A DNA stretch of 51,713 nucleotides from an uncultured Oscillospiraceae bacterium (GTDB lineage Bacteria; Bacillota_A; Clostridia; Oscillospirales; Acutalibacteraceae). The position numbers were made by a program, and so were the translations under genes. The notes below the pieces were generated by a model. That model was not told where the DNA came from and made no database searches. It worked only from the letters and a program-made list of their open reading frames with translations. Of the stretch, positions 32,786 through 39,458 are shown one piece after another. Each line of letters begins with the position of its first letter. The first letter of the stretch is position 1. Where the stretch lies: assembly GCA_910589395.1 (NCBI GenBank), contig CAJUTL010000007.1, forward strand, positions 1 to 51,713. Direction: 5' to 3'.

Positions 32786-34753
32786 TCATCCGATTGCCGC
32801 TTTGCGGGGCTGCTGGCACCGCTCGGCGCAACTCTGTTTGAATATGTCCGCATAGCGTTTCTTTTGCGCGTCTTGCGCCTGTTTTGCCTCCTGTTGCTTT
32901 GCTACGGCATCCTGATATTGGCGCTCGGCGTCACTCATGGCGACGCGGCGAGCGGTCTCCTCAAGTTGAGGATTGCGGACAAGCTCGGTAACGGTGGGCG
33001 TGATCTCCGATGCTTTCTGCTGGGCGGCGGCTTCACTGGCTACAAGAGTTTGTACCCCTTGAACGGTTTTAACACTCTTATCAGGCTTATATCCATCAAG
33101 GGCCGCGTGGCGAGCTTTCTTGCGACGGGCGTTCTCTCGCTCATAGTCTGCGGCGGTGGGCGCAAAGCCCATTTTGACGATAGCGGACGCACTGAACAGG
33201 TAGTTTTGATGCTCATCAAAGACATAAAGAATATCTGGCTCTTTGGGATTGTATCGTGCGTAAACAGGCTTTCCGATATAGTTGATAACGTCGTCGTTGT
33301 AGTAGTGAATCCCATTGAAGGTGATGCCATTGCGCTGTACAATGCGTTTGCCCTTTACCCGCATAAGGCTGAAATATAGGACTTCCTTTGCCACACGACG
33401 CACAGAGAAGGGCAGCGTAGCGTACATTTGATTTGGTGACTTTCCGTGCATATAGGAGCCGCTGTGCGGGCTTTCATTATAGACCTCATAGACATATTGG
33501 TCGTGCATGGCGGTGAATTCATCCAGCGTAGGGTAATCCATAATATCAAGGGTCTGTAAGCTCTCTGGCCGCGTCTTAGCGTTGCTCCCCGCATAGGTGG
33601 GATGCAGCTTGCCGAATTGCTGCTCAAAGGTGTCAAAGGTGCGTTCAATAGGTTTCGCCTTGGCATTGTAGGGAATGGCATAGACAGTATCAAGCTGTAG
33701 ATTGACCGCGAGGGAGTCGATGACTTCCTCACATTGGGTATTGAACACGTCTTTAGCTTTATAGTCCCTGCCGTTGTCCAGTAGCACAGAGCGAGGGATG
33801 CCGAAGGTTTCCACGCCGACACCAAAACTGCAAACAACTACATCAGAGTTAGGATCACCATTGCGGACAATGCTTGCGACTACCTTGCGCGTCCGCATAT
33901 CCATCCAGTAGGTGCCCCACGGTCTGACTGCTTTCCAGCTACCTTCACCATCGGGCACCCGCACGAAGACGTCCCACAGGTGATGATCTGAGACCCAACG
34001 GTCATTGGGGGCTAGTTCGTCATAATCTCTCTCAGTGTAGGGCATATACCGGTCTGAGAAATACTTCCCACCTTCACGATACAGCGCCACGATAGGAGCG
34101 GGGAAACTGCCCGCCGCAAGTTCAAAAGCCCGTATTCCCGGGATGACTACACCGCGCCGGTCTGCTTCATATTGAGTAAGCCGGAAACAGTTTGCAATGG
34201 AAGGTTTGCTCTCCTGTAAATACAGATGCTTAAAGTAGTCCAGCATTTCCAGCGGGATAGAGCTTTTGCCGCGATTGTAGCCGCCCCGTTTATCGACCAG
34301 CTTGTCCGGGTCTCCCGCTTTGCTTTTACGCCTCCACTCGTACAGAGTCTTTGTGGTAAAGGTAAAGTCGGGATGCTGGGCGTTCCACTGCTCGACGAAG
34401 GACTGCATAATCTCTGTTTCTTTTGTCTGTCCGGCCCGGCGCTGTTCCCTGCGATACCTGCTATACTGGCTCACGGCCTGAGCCCGAAACTCGCCCTTCT
34501 GCCGCTGGGAAAGAGTGTATTGCTCCTGATTGGTGATGGGTGCAGAAAACCCTCCATGCTGATTGCGATAAGCCGTCTGCACCTCTGCGGGAAGGGCTTC
34601 TAAGAGGATTTCCAGACGCTTGCCGCCATTGGCACCGCTAACATACCGATAGCCTGTCCTGCTGAATGTTTCTTCTTGAGTGGCCTTGCGCCTTACGGCT
34701 CTTTCTGATACTGCCATAAGCTCGGAAACGGCACTCACTGATAACCATGTCAT
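32786..34753 (-). CDS. MuA-like DDE transposase
   Basis: This 655-residue protein is very close in length to Mu A (663). The N-terminal Mu-type winged-helix/HTH region is WLSVSAVSELMAVSERAVRR. The integrase-core DDE triad is visible as Asp256 (WVSDHHLW), Asp326 (LLDNGRDY) and Glu370 (KPIERTF), spaced as in Mu A. The beta-barrel domain follows (about 470-540). The C-terminal ~100 residues are charged, helical and Ala/Gln-rich, where Mu A contacts the B ATPase. No frameshift or stop interrupts it, so the element may still be able to transpose. Confidence 0.95.
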   Translation of the reverse strand: MTWLSVSAVSELMAVSERAVRRKATQEETFSRTGYRYVSGANGGKRLEILLEALPAEVQTAYRNQHGGFSAPITNQEQYTLSQRQKGEFRAQAVSQYSRYRREQRRAGQTKETEIMQSFVEQWNAQHPDFTFTTKTLYEWRRKSKAGDPDKLVDKRGGYNRGKSSIPLEMLDYFKHLYLQESKPSIANCFRLTQYEADRRGVVIPGIRAFELAAGSFPAPIVALYREGGKYFSDRYMPYTERDYDELAPNDRWVSDHHLWDVFVRVPDGEGSWKAVRPWGTYWMDMRTRKVVASIVRNGDPNSDVVVCSFGVGVETFGIPRSVLLDNGRDYKAKDVFNTQCEEVIDSLAVNLQLDTVYAIPYNAKAKPIERTFDTFEQQFGKLHPTYAGSNAKTRPESLQTLDIMDYPTLDEFTAMHDQYVYEVYNESPHSGSYMHGKSPNQMYATLPFSVRRVAKEVLYFSLMRVKGKRIVQRNGITFNGIHYYNDDVINYIGKPVYARYNPKEPDILYVFDEHQNYLFSASAIVKMGFAPTAADYERENARRKKARHAALDGYKPDKSVKTVQGVQTLVASEAAAQQKASEITPTVTELVRNPQLEETARRVAMSDAERQYQDAVAKQQEAKQAQDAQKKRYADIFKQSCAERCQQPRKAAIG

Positions 34754-34765
34754 GCCTATTCCTCC

Positions 34766-35011
34766 TTATGATGCTTCAAAAAGAGCATCTATTAAGGCAT
34801 TACTCTCAATGTTCAAGGCGTGGGCAATCCCATAAAGCAAACCATTTGAGGGATTAGCTTTCCCCGACAGCACCATAGAAATATGTGCTTGAGTTACGCT
34901 GCATTGTTCAGCAAGCCATTTCTGACTTTTACCTTGAGCACAAAGTTGAACCGCCACAATTTGCCCAAATTTAGGCCTGTTCTTATAGTTGTTCATAGCA
35001 CTACGAGGCAT
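34766..35011 (-). CDS. Ner-like/Cro-type HTH protein, first gene of the transposition operon
   Basis: This 81-residue protein starts at ATG 35011 after GAAAGGAG. Residues 15-75 form an XRE/Cro-type HTH (SQKWLAEQCSVTQAHISMVL, then SNGLLYGIAHALNIES). Position just ahead of the transposase, divergent from the larger repressor gene, matches Ner of phage Mu. Ner turns down both early and repressor transcription. It would act at the operator region 35047-35082. Confidence 0.8.
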   Translation of the reverse strand: MPRSAMNNYKNRPKFGQIVAVQLCAQGKSQKWLAEQCSVTQAHISMVLSGKANPSNGLLYGIAHALNIESNALIDALFEAS

Positions 35012-35046
35012 AATAAATACTCCTTTCCTTCAGCGTTGAATTGTGA

Positions 35047-35084
35047 TATACTTAAACAAAATCTAAGTACACCATAAGTATAAT
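35047..35084. promoter_or_regulatory. Operator/promoter region between Ner-like and repressor genes
   Basis: Half-sites TATACTTA (35047-35054) and TAAGTATA (35075-35082) form an inverted pair, with a third half TAAGTAC at 35064-35070. A TATAAT for rightward transcription at 35079-35084 overlaps the right half-site. The arrangement fits a lysis-lysogeny type switch. Confidence 0.5.
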
Positions 35085-35145
35085 GTGTGTGAGTTACAAT
35101 GTCAAGGGTTTTGTTGTAACTAGCACAAGTTTCGGAGGGGTCATT

Positions 35146-35706
35146 ATGTTTCAACGCAACAACGATTTATCGCTTACAGGCGCACAAATTAAAGAAATTC
35201 GGCAAAAATATGGGCTGTCACAGCAGGAATTTGGATCCCGGCTTGGTGTAACTCACGCACACATTAGCAAAATAGAAAGCGGCAAGGAAAATCCATCTGA
35301 AACGCTTCTCCGTCTTATTCGATATGAGTTTAGCGCCGATCAGGTAGTAGGCATTCCAACCGCTGATATTACAAAGCCTAAAATTCAGCAATATCTCGAA
35401 TTTCTAAACAATACGCTAATTCGTGAGGATATGAGCGATGGGTGCTTATACAACTCTGAATTTCTTTTGGCGGCATATGTTACAATTTTGAAGGAAACCG
35501 AAGGTAGCGGTATGTACCGGGAACTCCTACTTGAAGCACTTGGCAGCATAATGGATGAAGTAGCGTTATTTTTAGAAAGAAATACGAGCGATGCATCAGA
35601 CGCAAATACCAAAGCTCTTTTATCCAGTAAACTGCAACGAGCAAAGCTTGAGATATCGGACTGCTGCGATAGCCTGTATAATCTATTGGAGGAGCGCATA
35701 AAGTAG
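35146..35706 (+). CDS. XRE-family phage repressor-like regulator
   Basis: This 186-residue protein starts at ATG 35146 after CGGAGGGG. The N-terminal HTH (about residues 8-62) reads ITGAQIKEIRQKYGLS-like, then QQEFGSRLGVTHAHISKIES. The C-terminal ~120 residues are helical (LEFLNNTLIREDM, LLLEALGSIMDEVALFLER) and lack a LexA-type autoprotease domain. It is divergent from the transposition operon and is the natural candidate for its lysogenic repressor. The mechanism of induction cannot be told from sequence. Base composition is more AT-rich than the host genes around it. Confidence 0.82.
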   Translation: MFQRNNDLSLTGAQIKEIRQKYGLSQQEFGSRLGVTHAHISKIESGKENPSETLLRLIRYEFSADQVVGIPTADITKPKIQQYLEFLNNTLIREDMSDGCLYNSEFLLAAYVTILKETEGSGMYRELLLEALGSIMDEVALFLERNTSDASDANTKALLSSKLQRAKLEISDCCDSLYNLLEERIK

Positions 35707-35724
35707 GCTCTCCCCATAATTGAA

Positions 35725-35770
35725 AAAACGCCCTGCACAAGAATCAGGTGATTCTTATGCAGGGCGTTTT
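35725..35770. terminator. Long terminator hairpin after the repressor
   Basis: AAAACGCCCTGCA plus AAGAATCA pair with TGATTCTT plus TGCAGGGCGTTTT around a two-base loop with one bulge on each side. It is flanked by A and T runs, so works in both directions. The following 35771-35947 has no recognised gene and should contain the right end of the Mu-like element. Confidence 0.88.
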
Positions 35771-35947
35771 CCGTCCGCTTGGCTTGAAATTTTACATTTT
35801 GTGTCCGATCGAAAAACGCCAAAAATGCCTGAAAATACGGTACTTTTCATAGGAAACGCTTTTCACGATTTGCGCGGCGCTTTACAGCCCCCCGCGAAAG
35901 GAAAAGCCGCTGCCGCCTTATTTTCTTACGCCCTTTGCTTTGCCCCG

Positions 35948-36592
35948 TCACACGGGGTCTCCCTTGCCGAGCTTCGCACCTAAGCGGAAGGCCGCTTCAA
36001 GATCCTGCGGAAACCGGATTTCCCGGCTTTCCTTTTTGTGCTCCTCGCGGAAGCCGCCCATGCTGAATTTTGAATAATCATCGACCTGAAGGGTATCACA
36101 GCACGGATAGATCTCCACACTGCCGTTCAGGGCCAGAAAGCCCCGCAGACGTTCCTCCAGCTTCGCCTTGTACCGGCTGTCGTATGTGGGGCGGTCGGCG
36201 TTCATCGTGAGAATAACGCCCACGTTTACCCTGCCTGTGAAGTAATTGGAATAATCGTCATAGGAAAGCGCGGAGAAATGCAGCCGTTCCATGAGGGCAT
36301 GAAGCTGGCTGGTGATATCTCCCAGATAGATGGGCGAGCCAACGATCAAGGCGTCCGCGGCAAAGATGCGGTCAAGCACCGGAGAAAGCTCGTCGTTCCA
36401 AAAGCAGTGGCAGCGCCGCGCGCCGCTGCGCTTGCAGGCCAGGCAGCTGCGGCAGCCGGTGAAGTTGAGATCATACAGATCGATGTACTCGGTTTCAGCC
36501 CCCACGGATTCCGCGCCCTTCCGGGCCGATTTCAGCAGCATGGCAGTGTTCCATTGTTTTCTTGGGCTTCCGTTCAAAATGATTGTTTTCAT
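35948..36592 (-). CDS. Flavodoxin-fold NAD(P)H:FMN-dependent oxidoreductase with Cys cluster
   Basis: This 214-residue protein starts at ATG 36592 after CGGAGAA. The flavin phosphate loop is ILNGSPRKQWNT at the N-terminus, and the second flavin contact SPIYLGDITSQLHALMERL is near residue 80. A Cys motif CRSCLACKRSGARRCHC at about 47-63 is typical of the iron-sulfur flavoprotein group of anaerobes. These proteins reduce small molecules such as quinones or peroxides. The gene stands alone next to the Mu-like element, which ends within ~180 bases of its stop. Confidence 0.85.
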   Translation of the reverse strand: MKTIILNGSPRKQWNTAMLLKSARKGAESVGAETEYIDLYDLNFTGCRSCLACKRSGARRCHCFWNDELSPVLDRIFAADALIVGSPIYLGDITSQLHALMERLHFSALSYDDYSNYFTGRVNVGVILTMNADRPTYDSRYKAKLEERLRGFLALNGSVEIYPCCDTLQVDDYSKFSMGGFREEHKKESREIRFPQDLEAAFRLGAKLGKGDPV

Positions 36593-36639
36593 GGCATATT
36601 CTCCGTGAATTAGAATTTGCAGCGTGCCGGTGCACCCGC

Positions 36640-36704
36640 TCGGCGGCTGCGCCGCGGGCACTCGAGAACCCTCCTGGTGCGGGGGAGTAGTTTTCGACCC
36701 GACC
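36640..36704 (-). repeat. GGTCGGGTCAGAAA module, copy 3 (inverted)
   Basis: On the minus strand, GGTCGGGTCGAAAACTAC... to CTCGAGTGCCCGCGG. It abuts the composite repeat at 36716-37022. The gene-free stretch 36593-37291 is built entirely of repeat modules. Confidence 0.7.
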
Positions 36705-36715
36705 ATTAGTAAGCC

Positions 36716-37022
36716 GCTAAATTGAAATTTATCTGCCCTTTGCCTTCCCTTATTTGTAGAGGGGAAACAGACTGCTTTGCAGTCTGCGGGGACCGTCGAA
36801 CGGTGAGCGCGTCCCGGTGGAGGGAAGGTCTCCAGTGGAGAACTCAGCTGTCGCTTCAGACATTGCTGAACGTGCCCCACCGGGGCACAGCAACCGAGCC
36901 GACAGGCGAGAACGGTGAAAGGGATAGTCACACGCAGAAAGTGCCATAGAATCGCTAGTTTTGACCCCCTCAGTCAGCCTATTGGCTGACAGCTCCCCTT
37001 ACTCGCGTAAGTGGAGCCTAAG
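36716..37022 (-). repeat. Composite intergenic repeat, copy 1 (inverted relative to 49.5 kb)
   Basis: Contains CAGACTGCTTTGCAGTCTG (palindrome), GGGACCGTCGAACGG, TCTCCAGTGGAGAACTC, CGTGCCCCACCGGGGCAC and finally a CTCAGTCAGCC...GGCTGACAGCTCCCC end. The same sequence blocks occur in reverse order and orientation at 49474-49766. It is rich in small palindromes and has no open frame of note. Confidence 0.8.
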
Positions 37023-37065
37023 GGCATTAAACTATAATTTAACGGCGAGTCGCATATTTCACTTC

Positions 37066-37144
37066 TGTCATTCTGAGCCGCCAAAGGCGGTAAAGAATCT
37101 CGCCCCTCTCTAACGACTAACAACTAACCGCTAACGACTAGTTC
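37066..37144. repeat. Half copy of TCATTCTGAG repeat plus CTAACNN heptamers (copy 4)
   Basis: Only the left arm is present: TGTCATTCTGAGCCGCC with tip AAAGGCGG, then AAAGAATCTCG (37066-37103). It is followed directly by phased heptamers CTAACGA, CTAACAA, CTAACCG, CTAACGA, CTAGTTC (37110-37144). The right arm is missing. Confidence 0.75.
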
Positions 37145-37174
37145 GCTATACTATACATTTACCAGCTTACTTAT

Positions 37175-37242
37175 GGTCGGGTCAGAAAGTAGTATTCTCC
37201 CGTACCAAGCGGGGACACGAGTGCCCGCGGCGGCTCGCCGCC
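37175..37242 (+). repeat. GGTCGGGTCAGAAA module, copy 4
   Basis: GGTCGGGTCAGAAAGTAG, TCTCCCGTACCAAGCGGGGA, CACGAGTGCCCGCGGCGGC. It lies ~50 bases downstream of the ymdB stop. Confidence 0.7.
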
Positions 37243-37291
37243 AAACTATCATTTACCGGCTTACTGACGGTGGGTTCGGGAACCTTGCGGT

Positions 37292-38065
37292 TCAGGTCAG
37301 AGAAAGCCGCTCCACACCGGTACACAGGCCGGTTTTTTCATCGGCGGTAAACAGCGCGCAATCCATGTGGCAGGGGCCCTTTGCCGTTTCAAAGCGGGTG
37401 GGAAGCTTGGTGGTGAGCTTATGGATAATGCAGTCCGGCCTGACTCCCAGCACAGAGGTGATGGGGCCCGTCATGCCCACATCGGTAAGATACCCGGTGT
37501 GCCGGGGCAAAAGGCATTCATCAGCGGTCTGTACATGGGTGTGGGTGCCGAACAGGGCGGTGACCTTTCCATCGGCAAAAAAGCCCATGGCCCGTTTTTC
37601 TCCGGTGGCCTCGGCGTGGAAATCCACCACGCAGAGCCGGGGCAGCCCGGGAGTTTTCAGCAGCTCCTCCAGGGTCTCAAAAGGGCAGCGCAGGCTTTCC
37701 AGATACACGGTGCCCATCAGGTTGATCACAGCCACCTGCACCCGGCCCAGGTCTACGATGCACAGCCCCCTGCCCGGCGTGGCGCCGGTGGGAAAATTGG
37801 CGGGACGCAGCAGCGTTTCTTCAGAATCGTACAGCTCATAGGCCTCTCTTCGCCGAAAGCTGTGGTTCCCGGTGGTTACCACGTCTACGCCGCTGTCCAG
37901 CAGATGGCGGTAGGAAACAGGGGTGATACCGTTGCCATCGGCAGAGTTTTCCCCGTTGGCGATCACCAGGTCTACAGCCTTCAGCTTTTTCAGAGCGGGC
38001 AGACGTTCCCGCAGGAACTCACAGCCCACCGAGCCTACCACATCGCCGATACAGAGGATATTCAC
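37292..38065 (-). CDS. ymdB: YmdB-type metallophosphoesterase (cyclic nucleotide phosphodiesterase family)
   Basis: This 257-residue protein of the calcineurin-like YmdB family has all metal-binding motifs: IGDVVGSVG, ANGENSADGNGI, TTGNHSF, VVDFHAEATGEK and GTHTHVQTADE. In Bacillus YmdB is a 2',3'/3',5'-cNMP phosphodiesterase that affects biofilm and motility, and its gene lies next to rny. I chose GTG 38065 (MNILCIGD) with AAAGGA 11 bases upstream. That Shine-Dalgarno lies inside the end of the ANT(6)-like gene, so translation is coupled to it. It ends in the repeat region. Confidence 0.93.
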   Translation of the reverse strand: MNILCIGDVVGSVGCEFLRERLPALKKLKAVDLVIANGENSADGNGITPVSYRHLLDSGVDVVTTGNHSFRRREAYELYDSEETLLRPANFPTGATPGRGLCIVDLGRVQVAVINLMGTVYLESLRCPFETLEELLKTPGLPRLCVVDFHAEATGEKRAMGFFADGKVTALFGTHTHVQTADECLLPRHTGYLTDVGMTGPITSVLGVRPDCIIHKLTTKLPTRFETAKGPCHMDCALFTADEKTGLCTGVERLSLT

Positions 38066-38070
38066 AAAGA

Positions 38071-39006
38071 TCACGTTCCTTTCCGGTGAAAAGTTTGCTT
38101 TCCTGTTTCGATGGCCCGCTGGATCTCCTTCTCCCAGCTGGGAGAAGGGGGCAGGGCCGCCATGGCGGGCTGAACTTCTTTCAAAAAGCCCGGCACCTCC
38201 CGGTCGAGCCTGCCGTCACAGGAAAAGCCCAGCTTTTGCGCGGCGAGGGACGTCAGTTCTGAAAACAACCCACAGGCGGTGAATAAAGCCCCTCGGAGCG
38301 CTTCTGTTTGGCAGGGAACATAGGTTTCCAAATAGCGTTCCCAAAGAGAGGAGGAAAGATACGGTGCAAGGCCGTCCCCGCCCTTTCCCGGGAAAACGGG
38401 AAAGCCCTGCTCCGCGCCGATGAGCCAGGCGGCCATCAGCCGCAGCATGGGACGGGAGCATTCCTCCAGCAGATGCTGGGCCAGAAGCAGCCTTTCCCTG
38501 CACAGCGCCTTGGAAACGTAAGGGGCTGTCCACCAGAATTCCACCCGGCATTCCTCAAAGAGCCGCTGGGAGGGCTTTGCAACGCTATGGGTAACGGCAG
38601 AGGGAGGAGGCAGCTCCGGCAGGAAACCGTCCTTATCCAGAAGGACGATGCTGAGCCGGTCGTCAAAGCAGTAGCCCCGGTAATTTTCTTTTTTGGCCAC
38701 TGTGAGGTCAATGCGGTTTCCGTCCCGAAACTGCATGAGATAGGCGGCCTCCTCCGGAAGATGATCTCCGAAAAGCTCCGATTCGTCCGGGCGCTGCATG
38801 ACAAGGATTTCCCCGAAAGCGGAGGAAATATCTCCCTCCTTATAGGGCGTGATATCCGTGACAAGATAAACAATGTCAAAATCCCGCAGCTGATCCAGCG
38901 ACGCCACCGGGTCAGCCCGAGAGCCGTTTAAGATCACCCCGCGCACCCGCTGGTCCCGCAAGGCGTACTCCAGGATCAAATCATACATTTCCCGCTCGCT
39001 TCGCAT
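38071..39006 (-). CDS. Aminoglycoside 6-adenylyltransferase-like nucleotidyltransferase (ANT(6) family)
   Basis: This 311-residue protein starts at ATG 39006 after GAAAGGAG. The nucleotidyltransferase core GVILNGSRADP then DFDIVYLVTDI provides the GS motif and catalytic Asp pair. RIDLTVAKKE supplies the third Asp. The C-terminal helical domain is that of AadE/ANT(6) enzymes, which adenylylate streptomycin. Length matches the family. GC content and codon use look like the host, and there is no mobile gene beside it, so it is probably an old chromosomal member; real resistance activity cannot be inferred. It lies between rny and ymdB and is co-oriented with both. Confidence 0.88.
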   Translation of the reverse strand: MRSEREMYDLILEYALRDQRVRGVILNGSRADPVASLDQLRDFDIVYLVTDITPYKEGDISSAFGEILVMQRPDESELFGDHLPEEAAYLMQFRDGNRIDLTVAKKENYRGYCFDDRLSIVLLDKDGFLPELPPPSAVTHSVAKPSQRLFEECRVEFWWTAPYVSKALCRERLLLAQHLLEECSRPMLRLMAAWLIGAEQGFPVFPGKGGDGLAPYLSSSLWERYLETYVPCQTEALRGALFTACGLFSELTSLAAQKLGFSCDGRLDREVPGFLKEVQPAMAALPPSPSWEKEIQRAIETGKQTFHRKGT

Positions 39007-39188
39007 GCTGTCAGCTCCTTTCGCCGTGTTAGATTACTGGATTCCGGACTCTGGAACCAGGTGGTGGCGGCGCTGCTTTGCAGCGCAGAAAGTTATAGTT
39101 TTCTTGAAAAGGGGTTCATATGGAAGGCGCAATGAGCAATGAAGGGCAAGGGTCCAAGAATTGTAACTAACGCTGATGAATTATAGTT

Positions 39189-39408
39189 TAGCAAATTAGT
39201 CGTTAGCTGTTAGTAGTTAGTCGTTAGAGAAGAACAAGCTCCCTCTTTTGTCATTCTGAGGAACGAAGTGACGAAGAATCTCGCCCTTAATTCCGGAAAA
39301 AGGGCAAAGGACGAGATCCTTCGCCACCTTCGGTGACTCAGGATGACAATTTGAGGCGGCCCTTTTCCTTATTCTAACAACTAATAACGAACCCCTAACA
39401 ACTAACAA
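39189..39408. repeat. TCATTCTGAG palindromic repeat with heptamer flanks, copy 5
   Basis: The best-preserved full unit. Phased heptamers ATTAGTC, GTTAGCT, GTTAGTA, GTTAGTC, GTTAGAG (39196-39230) come first. The inverted-repeat core is TGTCATTCTGAG...GAAGAATCTCG / GACGAGATCCTTC...CTCAGGATGACA (39249-39348). Heptamers in the complementary phase CTAACAA, CTAATAA, CGAACCC, CTAACAA, CTAACAA (39374-39408) follow. Inner and outer parts together make a nested inverted repeat of ~220 bp between rny and the ANT(6)-like gene. Confidence 0.85.
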
Positions 39409-39439
39409 GGGGGACCGCACGTGAAGTACGTCCCCCTTG
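39406..39439 (-). terminator. Intrinsic terminator after rny
   Basis: Stem CAAGGGGGAC / GTCCCCCTTG with a 14-base loop. On the minus strand it is followed by TTAGTTGTTAG, a weak T tract provided by the repeat element. Confidence 0.65.
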
Positions 39440-39458
39440 AAGATACGCTGCGAAAGCT

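Larger units (their letters stand above)
28634..35770. mobile_element. Compact Mu-like transposable prophage element (incomplete)
   Basis: Contains, from right to left, a repressor (+), then a leftward operon of Ner-like HTH, MuA-type transposase, MuB-type ATPase, a GemA protein and one small unknown. Facing it is a rightward block of Mor activator, major capsid gpT and protease gpI, and at the far left one small leftward gene. Transposition and early control genes look intact. Lysis, terminase, portal, head-morphogenesis and all tail genes are missing. Exact ends and the expected 5-bp target duplication were not identified. Confidence 0.85.

Noticed and set aside
32441..33379. Open frame on the + strand across the MuA/MuB genes
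   Set aside because: Composition is a mirror of the opposite strand and it crosses the boundary of two well-supported genes.
28411..35947. Exact ends and target duplication of the Mu-like element
   Set aside because: Several TG...CA pairs with partial similarity were tried (for example near 28430 and 35798), but none gave matching end repeats plus a 5-bp duplication.
38066..38074. GTG at 38074 as start of ymdB
   Set aside because: AAAGGA lies only two bases before it. The next GTG at 38065 has normal spacing and gives the conserved MNILCIGD start.
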